Positions 1-6,033 of a stretch of DNA of 15,784 nucleotides are shown here, one piece after another. The DNA lies in assembly GCA_902492275.1 (NCBI GenBank), contig CABUKW010000059.1, positions 1-15,784 of the forward strand, written 5' to 3'. The stretch comes from an uncultured Peptococcaceae bacterium (GTDB lineage: Bacteria > Bacillota > Peptococcia > Peptococcales > Peptococcaceae). How positions within the stretch are numbered: position 1 is the first letter of the stretch; each line of letters opens with the position of its first letter. The notes below the pieces were generated by a model. That model worked only from the letters and a program-made list of their open reading frames with translations. It was not told the DNA's origin and ran no database searches. A program made the position numbers and the translations under genes.

Positions 1-52
1 GAGCACCTGACTTTTAATCAGGGTGTCCCGCGTTCGAATCGCGGATAGCGCA
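1..52 (+). tRNA. tRNA-Lys (UUU), 3' part, cut by window start
   Basis: The anticodon stem CCTGA/TCAGG (6-10 and 18-22) encloses a 7-nt loop with anticodon TTT at 13-15. The T arm CCGCG-TTCGAAT-CGCGG covers 28-44, the acceptor 3' strand ATAGCGC covers 45-51 and the discriminator A is at 52. The 5' half lies outside the window. No CCA is encoded. It is the first member of a four-tRNA cluster. Confidence 0.93.
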
Positions 53-57
53 TTTAT

Positions 58-131
58 GGCATGTTGGAGAAGCGGCTTAACTCACCAGCCTTTCACGCTG
101 GCATTCACGGGTTCGAATCCCGTACATGTCA
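58..131 (+). tRNA. tRNA-Glu (UUC)
   Basis: The acceptor GGCATGT (58-64) pairs with ACATGTC (124-130), with one G-U pair. The anticodon stem CCAGC/GCTGG holds anticodon TTC at 92-94, and the T loop is TTCGAAT. The discriminator is A131 and no CCA is encoded. It lies 5 nt after tRNA-Lys, so the two are likely cotranscribed. Confidence 0.95.
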
Positions 132-142
132 TTTTTCAATAT

Positions 143-216
143 GGCGCAGTAGTTCAGATGGTTAGAATGCCAGCCTGTCACGCTGGAGGTCGTGGGTTCG
201 ATTCCCATCTGCGTCG
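143..216 (+). tRNA. tRNA-Asp (GUC)
   Basis: The acceptor GGCGCAG (143-149) pairs with CTGCGTC (209-215). The anticodon stem CCAGC/GCTGG has anticodon GTC at 177-179. The discriminator is G216, as expected for tRNA-Asp, and no CCA is encoded. Confidence 0.95.
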
Positions 217-228
217 CTTTTTTCTTAA

Positions 229-304
<76 letters not shown>

Positions 305-343
305 AAAGAACTATCACTGCAATGCGGTGGTAGTTCTTTTTTT
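305..343 (+). terminator. Rho-independent terminator of the tRNA cluster
   Basis: The stem AGAACTATCACTGC pairs over its full 14 positions (some G-U) with GCGGTGGTAGTTCT, around the loop AATG, and is followed by seven T. It closes the tRNA operon and insulates it from the downstream sirtuin gene. Bases 344-429 show no gene or clear signal. Confidence 0.9.
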
Positions 344-429
344 GTTATACGCGTACAATTTTTCTCCAATAAGCCGCTTGCCGCCGCAATCGTTACCTCC
401 AAGTAACCATCCCACAAAAAAGTGCGTAC

Positions 430-457
430 TTCACAGCAGCGGAAAAATCGCTACAAT
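430..457 (+). promoter_or_regulatory. possible sigma-A promoter of the sirtuin gene
   Basis: TTCACA (430-435) and TACAAT (452-457) are separated by 16 nt, about 155 nt upstream of the sirtuin start. The spacing is acceptable but the leader is long and A-rich, with no other recognisable signal. This is a weak match made by eye. Confidence 0.35.
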
Positions 458-612
458 ATAAACTAAAAAAACACGAGAAAGTACTATAGCTGCAAATAAA
501 AGCTTTGCAAACAACAGCTTACAGAACAAAAAGCGCAAGCAAGAAAAAAACTCGCTGGCGCAGCCAAAAAACAGATTTTAAAAACAGATTTTTAGGAATG
601 GAGCGATACACC

Positions 613-1479
613 ATGCTTTTTGAAAAACGCCAAAAAACTGCGGATGCTTTTACCACCAATCAAATAGAACTGCTGCAAGAAAAACTGGACACAGCCGACG
701 CCATTGTTCTCGGTGCAGGAGCGGGCCTTTCTGCCTCTGCAGGGTTCACCTATGATGGTAAACGGTTCGACCAAAATTTTGCCGACTTTGCCGCCAAATA
801 TGGATTTCACGATATGTACACCGGCGGCTTTTATCCTTATCCCACACTGGAAGAATTTTGGGCCTATTGGAGCAGGCAGATTTTTCTCAACCGCTATCAG
901 GACATCTCCAGTCCGGTTTATGAAACATTGTTGCGGCTCATAGACGGTAAAGATTATTTTGTTCTCACCACCAATGTAGACCATTGTTTCCAAAAAGCTG
1001 GCTTTGATAAACAACGCCTGTTTTATACCCAAGGCGATTACGGTCTGTTCCAATGTTCAGTTCCCTGTCATCAAGCCACTTATGACAACGAAGCAAGTAT
1101 CCGGCAAATGATAGCGGAACAGAAAGATATGCGCATTCCTAGCCAGCTCATTCCCAAATGTCCTGTGTGCGGCAAGCCCATGACCACCAATCTGCGCTGT
1201 GACAACACTTTTGTGGAGGATGCCGGCTGGCACAAAGCCGCCGCCCGCTACCATGACTTTATCCGCCGCCACCAAGCTCTTTCGGTACTGTATTTAGAAT
1301 TGGGCGTTGGTTACAACACCCCGGGCATAGTGAAATTTTCTTTTTGGAGAATGGCGGCAGAGAATCCACAGGCAGCCTATGCCTGCGTGAACTTAGGGGA
1401 AGCCTGCGCACCAACGGAAATCATAGACCGTTCCATCTGCATCAATGCAGATATTGGGAGGGTACTGGAACAATTATAA
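613..1479 (+). CDS. class M sirtuin (SirTM-type Sir2 family protein ADP-ribosyltransferase)
   Basis: The 288-residue protein begins with the NAD-binding Sir2 motif GAGAGLSASAG (residues 34-44). It has TTNVDHCF (119-126) in place of the canonical sirtuin QN(I)D motif and YTQGDYG (138-144) where normal sirtuins have the catalytic His. Loss of that His with retained Asn and Gln (N121, Q140) and an Arg in TTNLR (R195) is typical of SirTM enzymes, which ADP-ribosylate protein targets rather than deacetylate. C148/C152 and C183/C186 form a zinc-ribbon-like set. Known bacterial SirTM genes usually sit with a macrodomain hydrolase, a GcvH-like target and a lipoate ligase; none of these is present here, so the substrate is unknown. 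Start 613 was chosen because GGAG lies 9 nt upstream. The frame is open back to 505, but those residues look non-conserved and lack a ribosome site. A truncated paralogue lies at 3098-3264. Confidence 0.82.
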   Translation: MLFEKRQKTADAFTTNQIELLQEKLDTADAIVLGAGAGLSASAGFTYDGKRFDQNFADFAAKYGFHDMYTGGFYPYPTLEEFWAYWSRQIFLNRYQDISSPVYETLLRLIDGKDYFVLTTNVDHCFQKAGFDKQRLFYTQGDYGLFQCSVPCHQATYDNEASIRQMIAEQKDMRIPSQLIPKCPVCGKPMTTNLRCDNTFVEDAGWHKAAARYHDFIRRHQALSVLYLELGVGYNTPGIVKFSFWRMAAENPQAAYACVNLGEACAPTEIIDRSICINADIGRVLEQL

Positions 1480-1484
1480 AATAA
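1474..1484. repeat. left copy of an 11-bp direct repeat flanking the AlbA_2 gene segment
   Basis: TTATAAAATAA occurs here, across the stop codon of the sirtuin gene, and again at 3067-3077, across the stop codon of the AlbA_2 gene. The two copies bracket a segment of about 1.6 kb. It could be a target duplication, a recombination scar, or coincidence in AT-rich stop regions. Confidence 0.4.
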
Positions 1485-1643
1485 CAGATTCAATTACACT
1501 TCTATGGTATCATTTATCGTGTCAATCGTATCAAACGCTGGTTAGAATAATGAGTAGAATAGATATGTTCTCATTCTGTAATTTGGAAAATAGCACTGAT
1601 TTAATGGTAATACTTGTCTGCATTTGTGGGCATAATGAAAAAT

Positions 1644-1688
1644 ATCAGGTCAGAATCAGGTCATATACATTGACCCGATTGACCTGAT
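1644..1688. promoter_or_regulatory. operator of four 9-bp boxes over the AlbA_2 promoter
   Basis: Two direct boxes ATCAGGTCA (1644-1652, 1655-1663) are followed after 7 nt by two inverted boxes, TGACCCGAT (1671-1679, one mismatch) and TGACCTGAT (1680-1688). The first pair is spaced 11 bp, about one helical turn, and the inverted pair covers the -35 element. This is a textbook layout for a repressor bound as dimers, most simply the AlbA_2 protein itself. Confidence 0.7.
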
Positions 1689-1698
1689 TTGGTATAAT
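1670..1698 (+). promoter_or_regulatory. sigma-A promoter of the AlbA_2 gene
   Basis: TTGACC (1670-1675) and TATAAT (1693-1698) are separated by 17 nt. The start codon at 1731 lies about 32 nt beyond the -10 box. Its -35 and spacer are embedded in the four-box operator, so binding there would block polymerase. Bases 1480-1640, upstream, are AT-rich with no gene seen. Confidence 0.8.
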
Positions 1699-1730
1699 AT
1701 GCTCAGCGAATGGATAAGGGAGATGGCATT

Positions 1731-3077
1731 ATGTTTTTTCGGGAAAATGAAACCGTAGAGCTGAAAGAAGTAGTTGTAGACGACATAAAAAAGGAAATCA
1801 TCGCTTTTGCCAACTGTGACGGTGGTAAACTGTATATTGGTGTCCGCGATGACGGTACAGTAGTCGGACTTGAGGATCCTGACGGTGTTTCTTTGCAGAT
1901 CAGCAATATGGTAAGGGATGCGATTAAGCCTGATGTGACAATGTTCCTGCATTATAAAACAATAAAGGAAGATGGAAAAGACATTGTTGCGGTGGAGATT
2001 CAGCGTGGAACGGATCGCCCCTATTATCTTGCTAAAAAAGGTATGCGGCCGGAAGGCGTATATGTCAGGCAGGGATATTCTTCTGTTCCGGCCACCGACA
2101 CGGCAATCCGCCATATGATTAAGGAAACGGATGGAGACCGTTTTGAGGCTATGCGCTGCTTAAATCAGGAACTTACATTTGAAGCCGCAAAAAAAGAATT
2201 TGCACTCCGGGAAGTAGAGTTTGGGCCGCAGCAAATGCGCACTTTGAAGCTGATCGACCAGGATAACCTTTACAGCAATTTAGGTCTGCTTCTGTCCGAT
2301 CAATGCGTTCATACGATTAAAGTCGCTGTTTTTCAGGGGACAGATCAGACAATTTTTAAGGATCGCCGGGAATTTGCCGGGTCGTTGATGCAGCAAATGA
2401 ATGAGGTTTATGATTTTATCGACTTCCGCAATCAAACCCGTGCAACTATAGAAAAACTATACAGAATTGATGTCAGGGACTACCCGGAAATTGCTGTTAG
2501 AGAAGCATTGCTAAATTTGCTGGTTCACCGGGATTATTCCTTTAGTGCCAGTGCGCTTATCAGTATTTATGATGACCGGATTGAATTTGTATCGATTGGC
2601 GGATTGATGCCGGGAATTGACCTGGAAGATATTATGGCAGGTATTTCTGTATGCAGAAACCAGGATCTTGCGAACGTGTTCTACCGACTGCACTTGATTG
2701 AGGCTTACGGTACCGGAATGGGAAAGATTATGAGGGCATACGAAGGTATGGAAGAGAAACCCTTGATTGAAACGACTAAAAATGTCTTTAAGATTGTATT
2801 GCCTAATATTAACGCAAAATATGAAACAAGAAAGGCTTTTGCGCCGAAAGCAGAATCAATCCAAGGTTCTGCTGTTGAGGGTACAAAAAGTCCGAGTAAT
2901 GAGGAAAGAGTATTGGAATATGCCATGTCTCATGGCGCTATTACAAGGAATGATGTGATCGAATTGCTTGAAGTAAGTACATCTACCGCTTCCAGAGTTC
3001 TTAGGAAGATGGTAAAAAGCAACTTGTTAAAGCAGAATGGAAAAGCAAGAAGCACCAATTACACTGTTATAAAATAA
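1731..3077 (+). CDS. Schlafen AlbA_2 / HATPase domain transcriptional regulator (COG2865-like)
   Basis: The 448-residue protein has three parts. An N-terminal AlbA_2 (Schlafen-type nucleic-acid-binding) domain at about 5-125 carries the typical IIAFANCDGGKLYIGVRDDG core. A GHKL-type ATPase-like region at about 250-358 has EALLNLLVHRDYS and the YGTGMGKI glycine motif. After a polar linker (365-390), a C-terminal winged helix at 390-448 has STSTASRVLRKM as recognition helix. Family members are described as predicted transcriptional regulators, and some are linked to defence or stress islands. Start 1731 is preferred over the in-frame ATG at 1710 because AAGGGAG lies just upstream of it. The gene has its own promoter and a four-box operator, which suggests autoregulation. 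It lies between an intact SirTM gene and the cut-off end of another, as if inserted there. Its target genes and the role of its ATPase domain are unknown. Confidence 0.85.
   Translation: MFFRENETVELKEVVVDDIKKEIIAFANCDGGKLYIGVRDDGTVVGLEDPDGVSLQISNMVRDAIKPDVTMFLHYKTIKEDGKDIVAVEIQRGTDRPYYLAKKGMRPEGVYVRQGYSSVPATDTAIRHMIKETDGDRFEAMRCLNQELTFEAAKKEFALREVEFGPQQMRTLKLIDQDNLYSNLGLLLSDQCVHTIKVAVFQGTDQTIFKDRREFAGSLMQQMNEVYDFIDFRNQTRATIEKLYRIDVRDYPEIAVREALLNLLVHRDYSFSASALISIYDDRIEFVSIGGLMPGIDLEDIMAGISVCRNQDLANVFYRLHLIEAYGTGMGKIMRAYEGMEEKPLIETTKNVFKIVLPNINAKYETRKAFAPKAESIQGSAVEGTKSPSNEERVLEYAMSHGAITRNDVIELLEVSTSTASRVLRKMVKSNLLKQNGKARSTNYTVIK
3067..3077. repeat. right copy of the 11-bp direct repeat
   Basis: TTATAAAATAA is identical to 1474-1484 and overlaps the last codons and stop of the AlbA_2 gene. 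About 20 nt further on, homology to the SirTM 3' end begins. Confidence 0.4.
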
Positions 3078-3097
3078 TAAAGTGGTGCGCAATAAAC

Positions 3098-3264
3098 ATA
3101 ACACCCCGGGCATTATCAAATATCCTTTCTGGCAGCTAACCGCACAAAATCCCAATGCCACTTATGCCTGCATCAATGCAGAACAGCTCTACGCGCCTGC
3201 TGAAATTACAGAGCAGTCCATTTGTCTGAAAGGCGATATTGGCCAGATTTTAAATAAACTATAA
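3098..3264 (+). pseudogene. 3' remnant of a second SirTM-type sirtuin gene
   Basis: From NTPGIIKYPFW to the stop, the translation aligns without gaps to the last 54 residues of the upstream sirtuin (about 28 identical, by eye), including ATYACIN, APAEI, SIC and DIG. Homology stops sharply just before NTPG. The upstream residues (frame open from a GTG at 3082) have no sirtuin counterpart, and the NAD-binding and catalytic parts are missing, so it cannot be an active enzyme. The divergence between the two copies means this is an old paralogue or a related allele, not a recent duplication. The simplest reading is that the arrival of the AlbA_2 segment removed its first four fifths. Confidence 0.8.
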
Positions 3265-3291
3265 GCGGCGTTACAATTTGTAACCGCCGCC
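3265..3291. terminator. GC-rich hairpin between sirtuin remnant and toxin gene
   Basis: GCGGCG-TTAC pairs with GTAA-CCGCCGC around AATTT, with a one-base bulge. It lies between two convergent units. No T run follows on the plus side (CCTCAATTCTT), so it is a weak or factor-assisted terminator at best. Confidence 0.45.
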
Positions 3292-3299
3292 CTCAATTC

Positions 3300-3566
3300 T
3301 TAAACCTGATTTAAAATATCATGATGTCCCACATCAACAAGGATAATCATTTTTTCGCCTTCATAGTACCAGATAATGCGAATATCCATATTGACGCTGC
3401 ACTCAAACAAATCTCTAGTTCCCTGAATACGCTTCGTGCGGAGCGATGGGTGCATCGGATTTTCAGCTAAAAGCTGCAATTTGTCCTGAAGTTGCTTTTT
3501 CTCTTGTGCAGTCAAATTCTTAAAGTGTTTTTGAAACCGTTTAGTGAAAGTAAATTGATAGGCCAT
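3300..3566 (-). CDS. RelE/YafQ-like toxin of a type II toxin-antitoxin pair
   Basis: The 88-residue basic protein has the RelE/ParE superfamily pattern. An N-terminal FTKRFQKHFKNLTAQEKKQLQDKL helix pair is followed by the strand pattern RTKRIQGTRDLFECSVNMD, then IRIIWYYEGEKMIILVDVGHHDIL. The ending VGHHDIL is common in YafQ/HigB-like ribosome-dependent mRNA interferases. The ATG overlaps the antitoxin TGA (TGATG), so the genes are translationally coupled; GGAGG lies about 9 nt upstream. An in-frame TTG one codon earlier is a possible alternative. Predicted role: cleaves mRNA or inhibits growth unless bound by the partner. Whether it acts as RelE- or ParE-type cannot be decided from sequence alone. 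Confidence 0.82.
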   Translation of the reverse strand: MAYQFTFTKRFQKHFKNLTAQEKKQLQDKLQLLAENPMHPSLRTKRIQGTRDLFECSVNMDIRIIWYYEGEKMIILVDVGHHDILNQV

Positions 3567-3826
3567 CAATCTGCCTCCAGCTTTGCAAATAACGCATCCA
3601 CACTGTCAAATACGGGTTGTTCTCCAGAAGCAATTTTTGCTTTTGCTTCGTCAATTTCATTGCGGAGATCATTGAGATATTTTTTGGGATACACAACAAC
3701 CGGCATCATGCAGATGGTTCCATCCTGCTCAAAAATATCCAGTTTATCTCCTTCTGAGAGACCCAGCTTTACAATGATTTCCTTTGGAATGGTAATTTGT
3801 GATTTCTGCCGTAATTCAGCTAGCAT
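3566..3826 (-). CDS. AbrB/MazE-like antitoxin (SpoVT-AbrB fold)
   Basis: This is an 86-residue protein. Residues 1-45 match the swapped-hairpin AbrB DNA-binding fold: LRQKSQITIPKEIIVKLGLSEGDKLDIFEQDGTI. The C-terminal part (about 50-86, NDLRNEIDEAKAKIA..VDALFAKLEAD) is charged and helical and is the likely toxin-binding arm. A strong AAAGGAGATGA site precedes the ATG. It is the first gene of the pair, as expected for an autoregulated antitoxin. A palindrome sits at the transcription start and a consensus-like promoter lies upstream. The next downstream gene is its toxin, overlapping by one base. Confidence 0.87.
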   Translation of the reverse strand: MLAELRQKSQITIPKEIIVKLGLSEGDKLDIFEQDGTICMMPVVVYPKKYLNDLRNEIDEAKAKIASGEQPVFDSVDALFAKLEAD

Positions 3827-3853
3827 ACAATCATCTCCTTTATATGAAATCTA

Positions 3854-3874
3854 AAAGTAGGAATTTCTTACTTT
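3854..3874. promoter_or_regulatory. palindromic operator of the toxin-antitoxin operon
   Basis: The 21-bp palindrome has arms AAAGTA and TACTTT, inner arms GAA and TTC, one mismatched pair and a central T. It lies just downstream of the -10 box of the minus-strand promoter, covering the expected transcription start. AbrB-type antitoxins commonly autoregulate at such sites, so this is the likely binding site of the antitoxin or its complex. Confidence 0.6.
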
Positions 3875-3879
3875 CTTAT

Positions 3880-3908
3880 ATTATATTCACTTTTTGAGGA
3901 TTATGCAA
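3880..3908 (-). promoter_or_regulatory. sigma-A promoter of the toxin-antitoxin operon
   Basis: On the minus strand, TTGCAT (3908-3903), 17 nt, then TATAAT (3885-3880). It drives the antitoxin-toxin pair and is divergent to the ABC exporter leader promoter, whose -10 box lies about 30 nt away. Confidence 0.78.
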
Positions 3909-3936
3909 GGACAGCTACAAAGTTATAAAATAAACG

Positions 3937-3945
3937 TGGTATGAT
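3937..3945 (+). promoter_or_regulatory. extended -10 promoter for the exporter leader
   Basis: TGG-TATGAT forms an extended -10 element. No good -35 is seen, which extended -10 promoters tolerate. Predicted start is near 3952, about 28 nt before the leader ORF. A second candidate (TTGCCC 4035-4040, 17 nt, TATGAT 4058-4063) lies inside the leader ORF and would give a transcript without it. Confidence 0.45.
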
Positions 3946-3979
3946 ACTGATACAAAATATATAAATAATTTCAAAAAAA

Positions 3980-4096
3980 ATGACGTGCAACACAAATCCT
4001 GTTCTTTCGAGCGACTACGCGGCAAAATTCCGTCTTGCCCCGTGGGTACTTTTATGCTATGATTTTTATATAACGCGCAATGTGATGAACATGTAA
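3980..4096 (+). CDS. 38-residue leader peptide upstream of the ABC exporter
   Basis: An ATG opens a 38-codon frame that begins MTCNTNPVLSSDY, continues through KFRLAPWVLLCYDFYI and ends RNVMNM. The composition is protein-like and the frame is less AT-rich than its flanks. The stop codon (4094-4096) falls in the loop of a terminator hairpin (4075-4119), so a ribosome finishing or stalling here would cover the left arm. This is the arrangement of ribosome-mediated attenuators ahead of drug-exporter operons, for example the bmrB leader before Bacillus bmrCD, an exporter of the same heterodimeric class. No Shine-Dalgarno is visible; the region before the ATG is A-rich (eight A). The peptide is not one I recognise by name. 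The role in sensing is inferred; existence as a coding frame is moderately supported. Confidence 0.6.
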   Translation: MTCNTNPVLSSDYAAKFRLAPWVLLCYDFYITRNVMNM

Positions 4097-4126
4097 GTCC
4101 AGTTTTCATCATACTGCGCATTTTTT
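4074..4126 (+). terminator. leader terminator 1 (overlaps leader peptide stop)
   Basis: GCGCAATGTGATGAA pairs with TTCATCATACTGCGC (4075-4089 with 4105-4119; one mismatch, one G-U). It is followed by six T. The loop of about 15 nt contains the leader ORF stop codon. It stands about 170 nt before the exporter start, so it can only be an attenuator for that operon. Confidence 0.8.
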
Positions 4127-4138
4127 GTTCGCATTTTT

Positions 4139-4175
4139 CAGGACGGCAAATTCCCTCGTTGCTGTCCTGATTTTT
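4139..4175 (+). terminator. leader terminator 2
   Basis: CAGGACGGCAA pairs with TTGCTGTCCTG (11 pairs, one G-U) around a 9-nt loop, followed by ATTTTT. It stands in tandem with terminator 1, 13 nt after its T run, and still lies before the exporter genes. Confidence 0.75.
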
Positions 4176-4199
4176 ACATTCCTTATGCAGAACGCTTTT

Positions 4200-4253
4200 G
4201 CCGTTGCCGGACTAGTTTCAGAAATAAATTCTGGAAATTACCGGCTTCACGGC
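4200..4253 (+). promoter_or_regulatory. third leader hairpin before the exporter gene
   Basis: GCCGT-T-GCCGG (4200-4210) pairs with CCGGC-TTC-ACGGC (4241-4253). Within it, TTTCAGAA can pair with TTCTGGAAA. No T run follows, so it is not a terminator. It may be an alternative-pairing element or an mRNA stabiliser 27 nt before the GGAG site of the first exporter gene. Confidence 0.5.
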
Positions 4254-4293
4254 GCAATCAATGCCTTATCGATTTTGACGGAGATGATGTAAT

Positions 4294-6033
4294 ATGTGGC
4301 ATTATGTAAAACAATATCTACCTTATGCAGTGCTTGCGGCATTGTTTATGGTTGGCGAGGTGCTGATGGACTTGGTGCAGCCCGGTCTGATGAGCCGCAT
4401 TGTGGATGAAGGAGTGCTGGGGATCGACAACAATGGCGTGGGAGACCCTCATCTGATTTTAACGCTGGGCCTTACCATGGTTGTCTTGGTGCTGTTCGGC
4501 GGCTTATGCGGCTCTTTAAATAATGTATTTGTGCATCTGGCCAGCCAGAATATCGGCAATGAAATCCGCAAGGATTGCTTTCGCCAGATTATGACCTTCT
4601 CCTTTCCGCAAATTGACCACTTTGGCACTGGTTCGCTGGTGACCCGCGTTACCAATGACATCACCCAGGTACAGAATTTTGTGGCGCAGTTTGTCCGCGG
4701 CATGATTCGCACCTCCATGCTGACGCTGGGCAGCATTTTCTTTTTGTTTCGTTTGAATCACCAATTCGGCCTGATTGTATTGTGCGCCTTTCCATTCCTG
4801 TTAGGCTGTATGATGGTTTGTCTGCTGAAAGCCAGCCCTTTGTTGCCGAAGCTGCAAACCCAGTTGGACGAAATCAACGGCATTTTACAGGAGGATGTAT
4901 CCGGCATTCGTATCATCAAAGCCTGCGTACGAGAAATTTATGAAAAGCTGCGCTTTGGCAAAGCCAACGACCGATTAATTCAAACCCAACTGCGCGTTCT
5001 GGTTATTTTCGCTTTTATGAATCCGCTGACGAATGCGCTGATGTATCTGGTTGTTATCCTGCTTTTGCTGAACGGTTCCCATCAAGTTTCGGTCGGAACT
5101 GCCACGCCAGGCGTGATTATGGCGGCTATCACCTACACCACCCAAATGCTGAACGGTATTTTAATGCTGGTGCTGCTATTCCAGAATATCTCTAAGGGGC
5201 TGGCCTCCTGGAAGCGGGTAAAGGAGTTGCTGCACAGCCAGCCAGAACTACAGGACGGCGCCTTTAACGGACAAACCGCAACAAAAGGAAAAGTCGAGTT
5301 TCGCGACGTTTCCTTCGCCTTTCCTGGTACAGAGCAAACCGTTTTACAACACATCAATCTCACCATTCAGCCCGGCGAAACAGTGGCCATTATGGGCGCT
5401 ACCGGCTGCGGCAAGACGGCGCTGGTCAGCTTAATTCCCCGCTTTTATGATGTCACCGCCGGCGCTGTACTGGTAGATGGCGTAGATGTACGGAAATATC
5501 AGCAGCAAGCTCTGCGGAATAAAATCTCCATAGCGCTGCAAAAAAGCGAGCTATTCAGTGTTTCCATTCAAGAAAACATTTGCTGGGGCACACCGCAGGC
5601 TGCCGAAGAAGAAATCCGTACCGCCGCCCACATCGCGCAAGCAGATGCATTCATCCAGACAACGCCGGAGGGCTACCAAACCATGGTGGCCGAGCGGGGC
5701 ATGAGCTTATCCGGCGGTCAGAAACAGCGCATCTCTATCGCCCGGGCAGTTGTCAAACCGGCAGAGATTTTAATTTTTGACGATTCCACCAGCGCGCTTG
5801 ATTTAAAAACAGAAGCCAATTTACAGGAAGCACTGCGCCAAGCCAAACCGGAATGTACAAAAATTATCATTGCCCAACGTATCGCCTCGGTGCGGCAGGC
5901 AGACCGCATTGTTGTGCTGCATAACGGCTGTATAGAAGCCTGCGGCACCCATGAGGCATTGCTGCAAGCTTGCCAGACCTATCAGGACATTTATCATTCT
6001 CAGATTGGAAATGAAGGTGAAAGCCATGAGTAA
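4294..6033 (+). CDS. heterodimeric ABC multidrug exporter, subunit with degenerate ATP site
   Basis: The 579-residue half-transporter has a six-helix exporter membrane domain (about 1-310) and a nucleotide-binding domain (about 330-570). Walker A is GATGCGKT (368-375), the signature LSGGQ (472-476) is canonical, and Walker B is ILIFD (492-496). The catalytic Glu after Walker B is replaced by Asp (D497) and the switch His by Gln (IIIAQR, Q528). These two changes mark the degenerate-site subunit of heterodimeric exporters such as TM287/288, BmrC/BmrD and LmrC/LmrD. GGAG lies 10 nt before the ATG. The partner gene overlaps its stop (ATGAGTAA), so the two are made together. Expected role: efflux of drugs or lipophilic compounds across the cytoplasmic membrane; the substrate cannot be read from sequence. 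Unlike many such operons there is no adjacent MarR-type regulator; control appears to lie in the leader. Confidence 0.9.
   Translation: MWHYVKQYLPYAVLAALFMVGEVLMDLVQPGLMSRIVDEGVLGIDNNGVGDPHLILTLGLTMVVLVLFGGLCGSLNNVFVHLASQNIGNEIRKDCFRQIMTFSFPQIDHFGTGSLVTRVTNDITQVQNFVAQFVRGMIRTSMLTLGSIFFLFRLNHQFGLIVLCAFPFLLGCMMVCLLKASPLLPKLQTQLDEINGILQEDVSGIRIIKACVREIYEKLRFGKANDRLIQTQLRVLVIFAFMNPLTNALMYLVVILLLLNGSHQVSVGTATPGVIMAAITYTTQMLNGILMLVLLFQNISKGLASWKRVKELLHSQPELQDGAFNGQTATKGKVEFRDVSFAFPGTEQTVLQHINLTIQPGETVAIMGATGCGKTALVSLIPRFYDVTAGAVLVDGVDVRKYQQQALRNKISIALQKSELFSVSIQENICWGTPQAAEEEIRTAAHIAQADAFIQTTPEGYQTMVAERGMSLSGGQKQRISIARAVVKPAEILIFDDSTSALDLKTEANLQEALRQAKPECTKIIIAQRIASVRQADRIVVLHNGCIEACGTHEALLQACQTYQDIYHSQIGNEGESHE

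Noticed and set aside
1445..1687. 80-residue frame across the sirtuin stop and the spacer before the AlbA_2 gene
   Set aside because: Half of it lies inside the sirtuin gene in another frame, the rest is AT-rich spacer including the operator, and no ribosome site precedes it.
3915..4121. 68-residue minus-strand frame in the exporter leader
   Set aside because: It is antisense to the leader ORF and terminator 1, with no Shine-Dalgarno. The plus-strand leader frame fits the context better.
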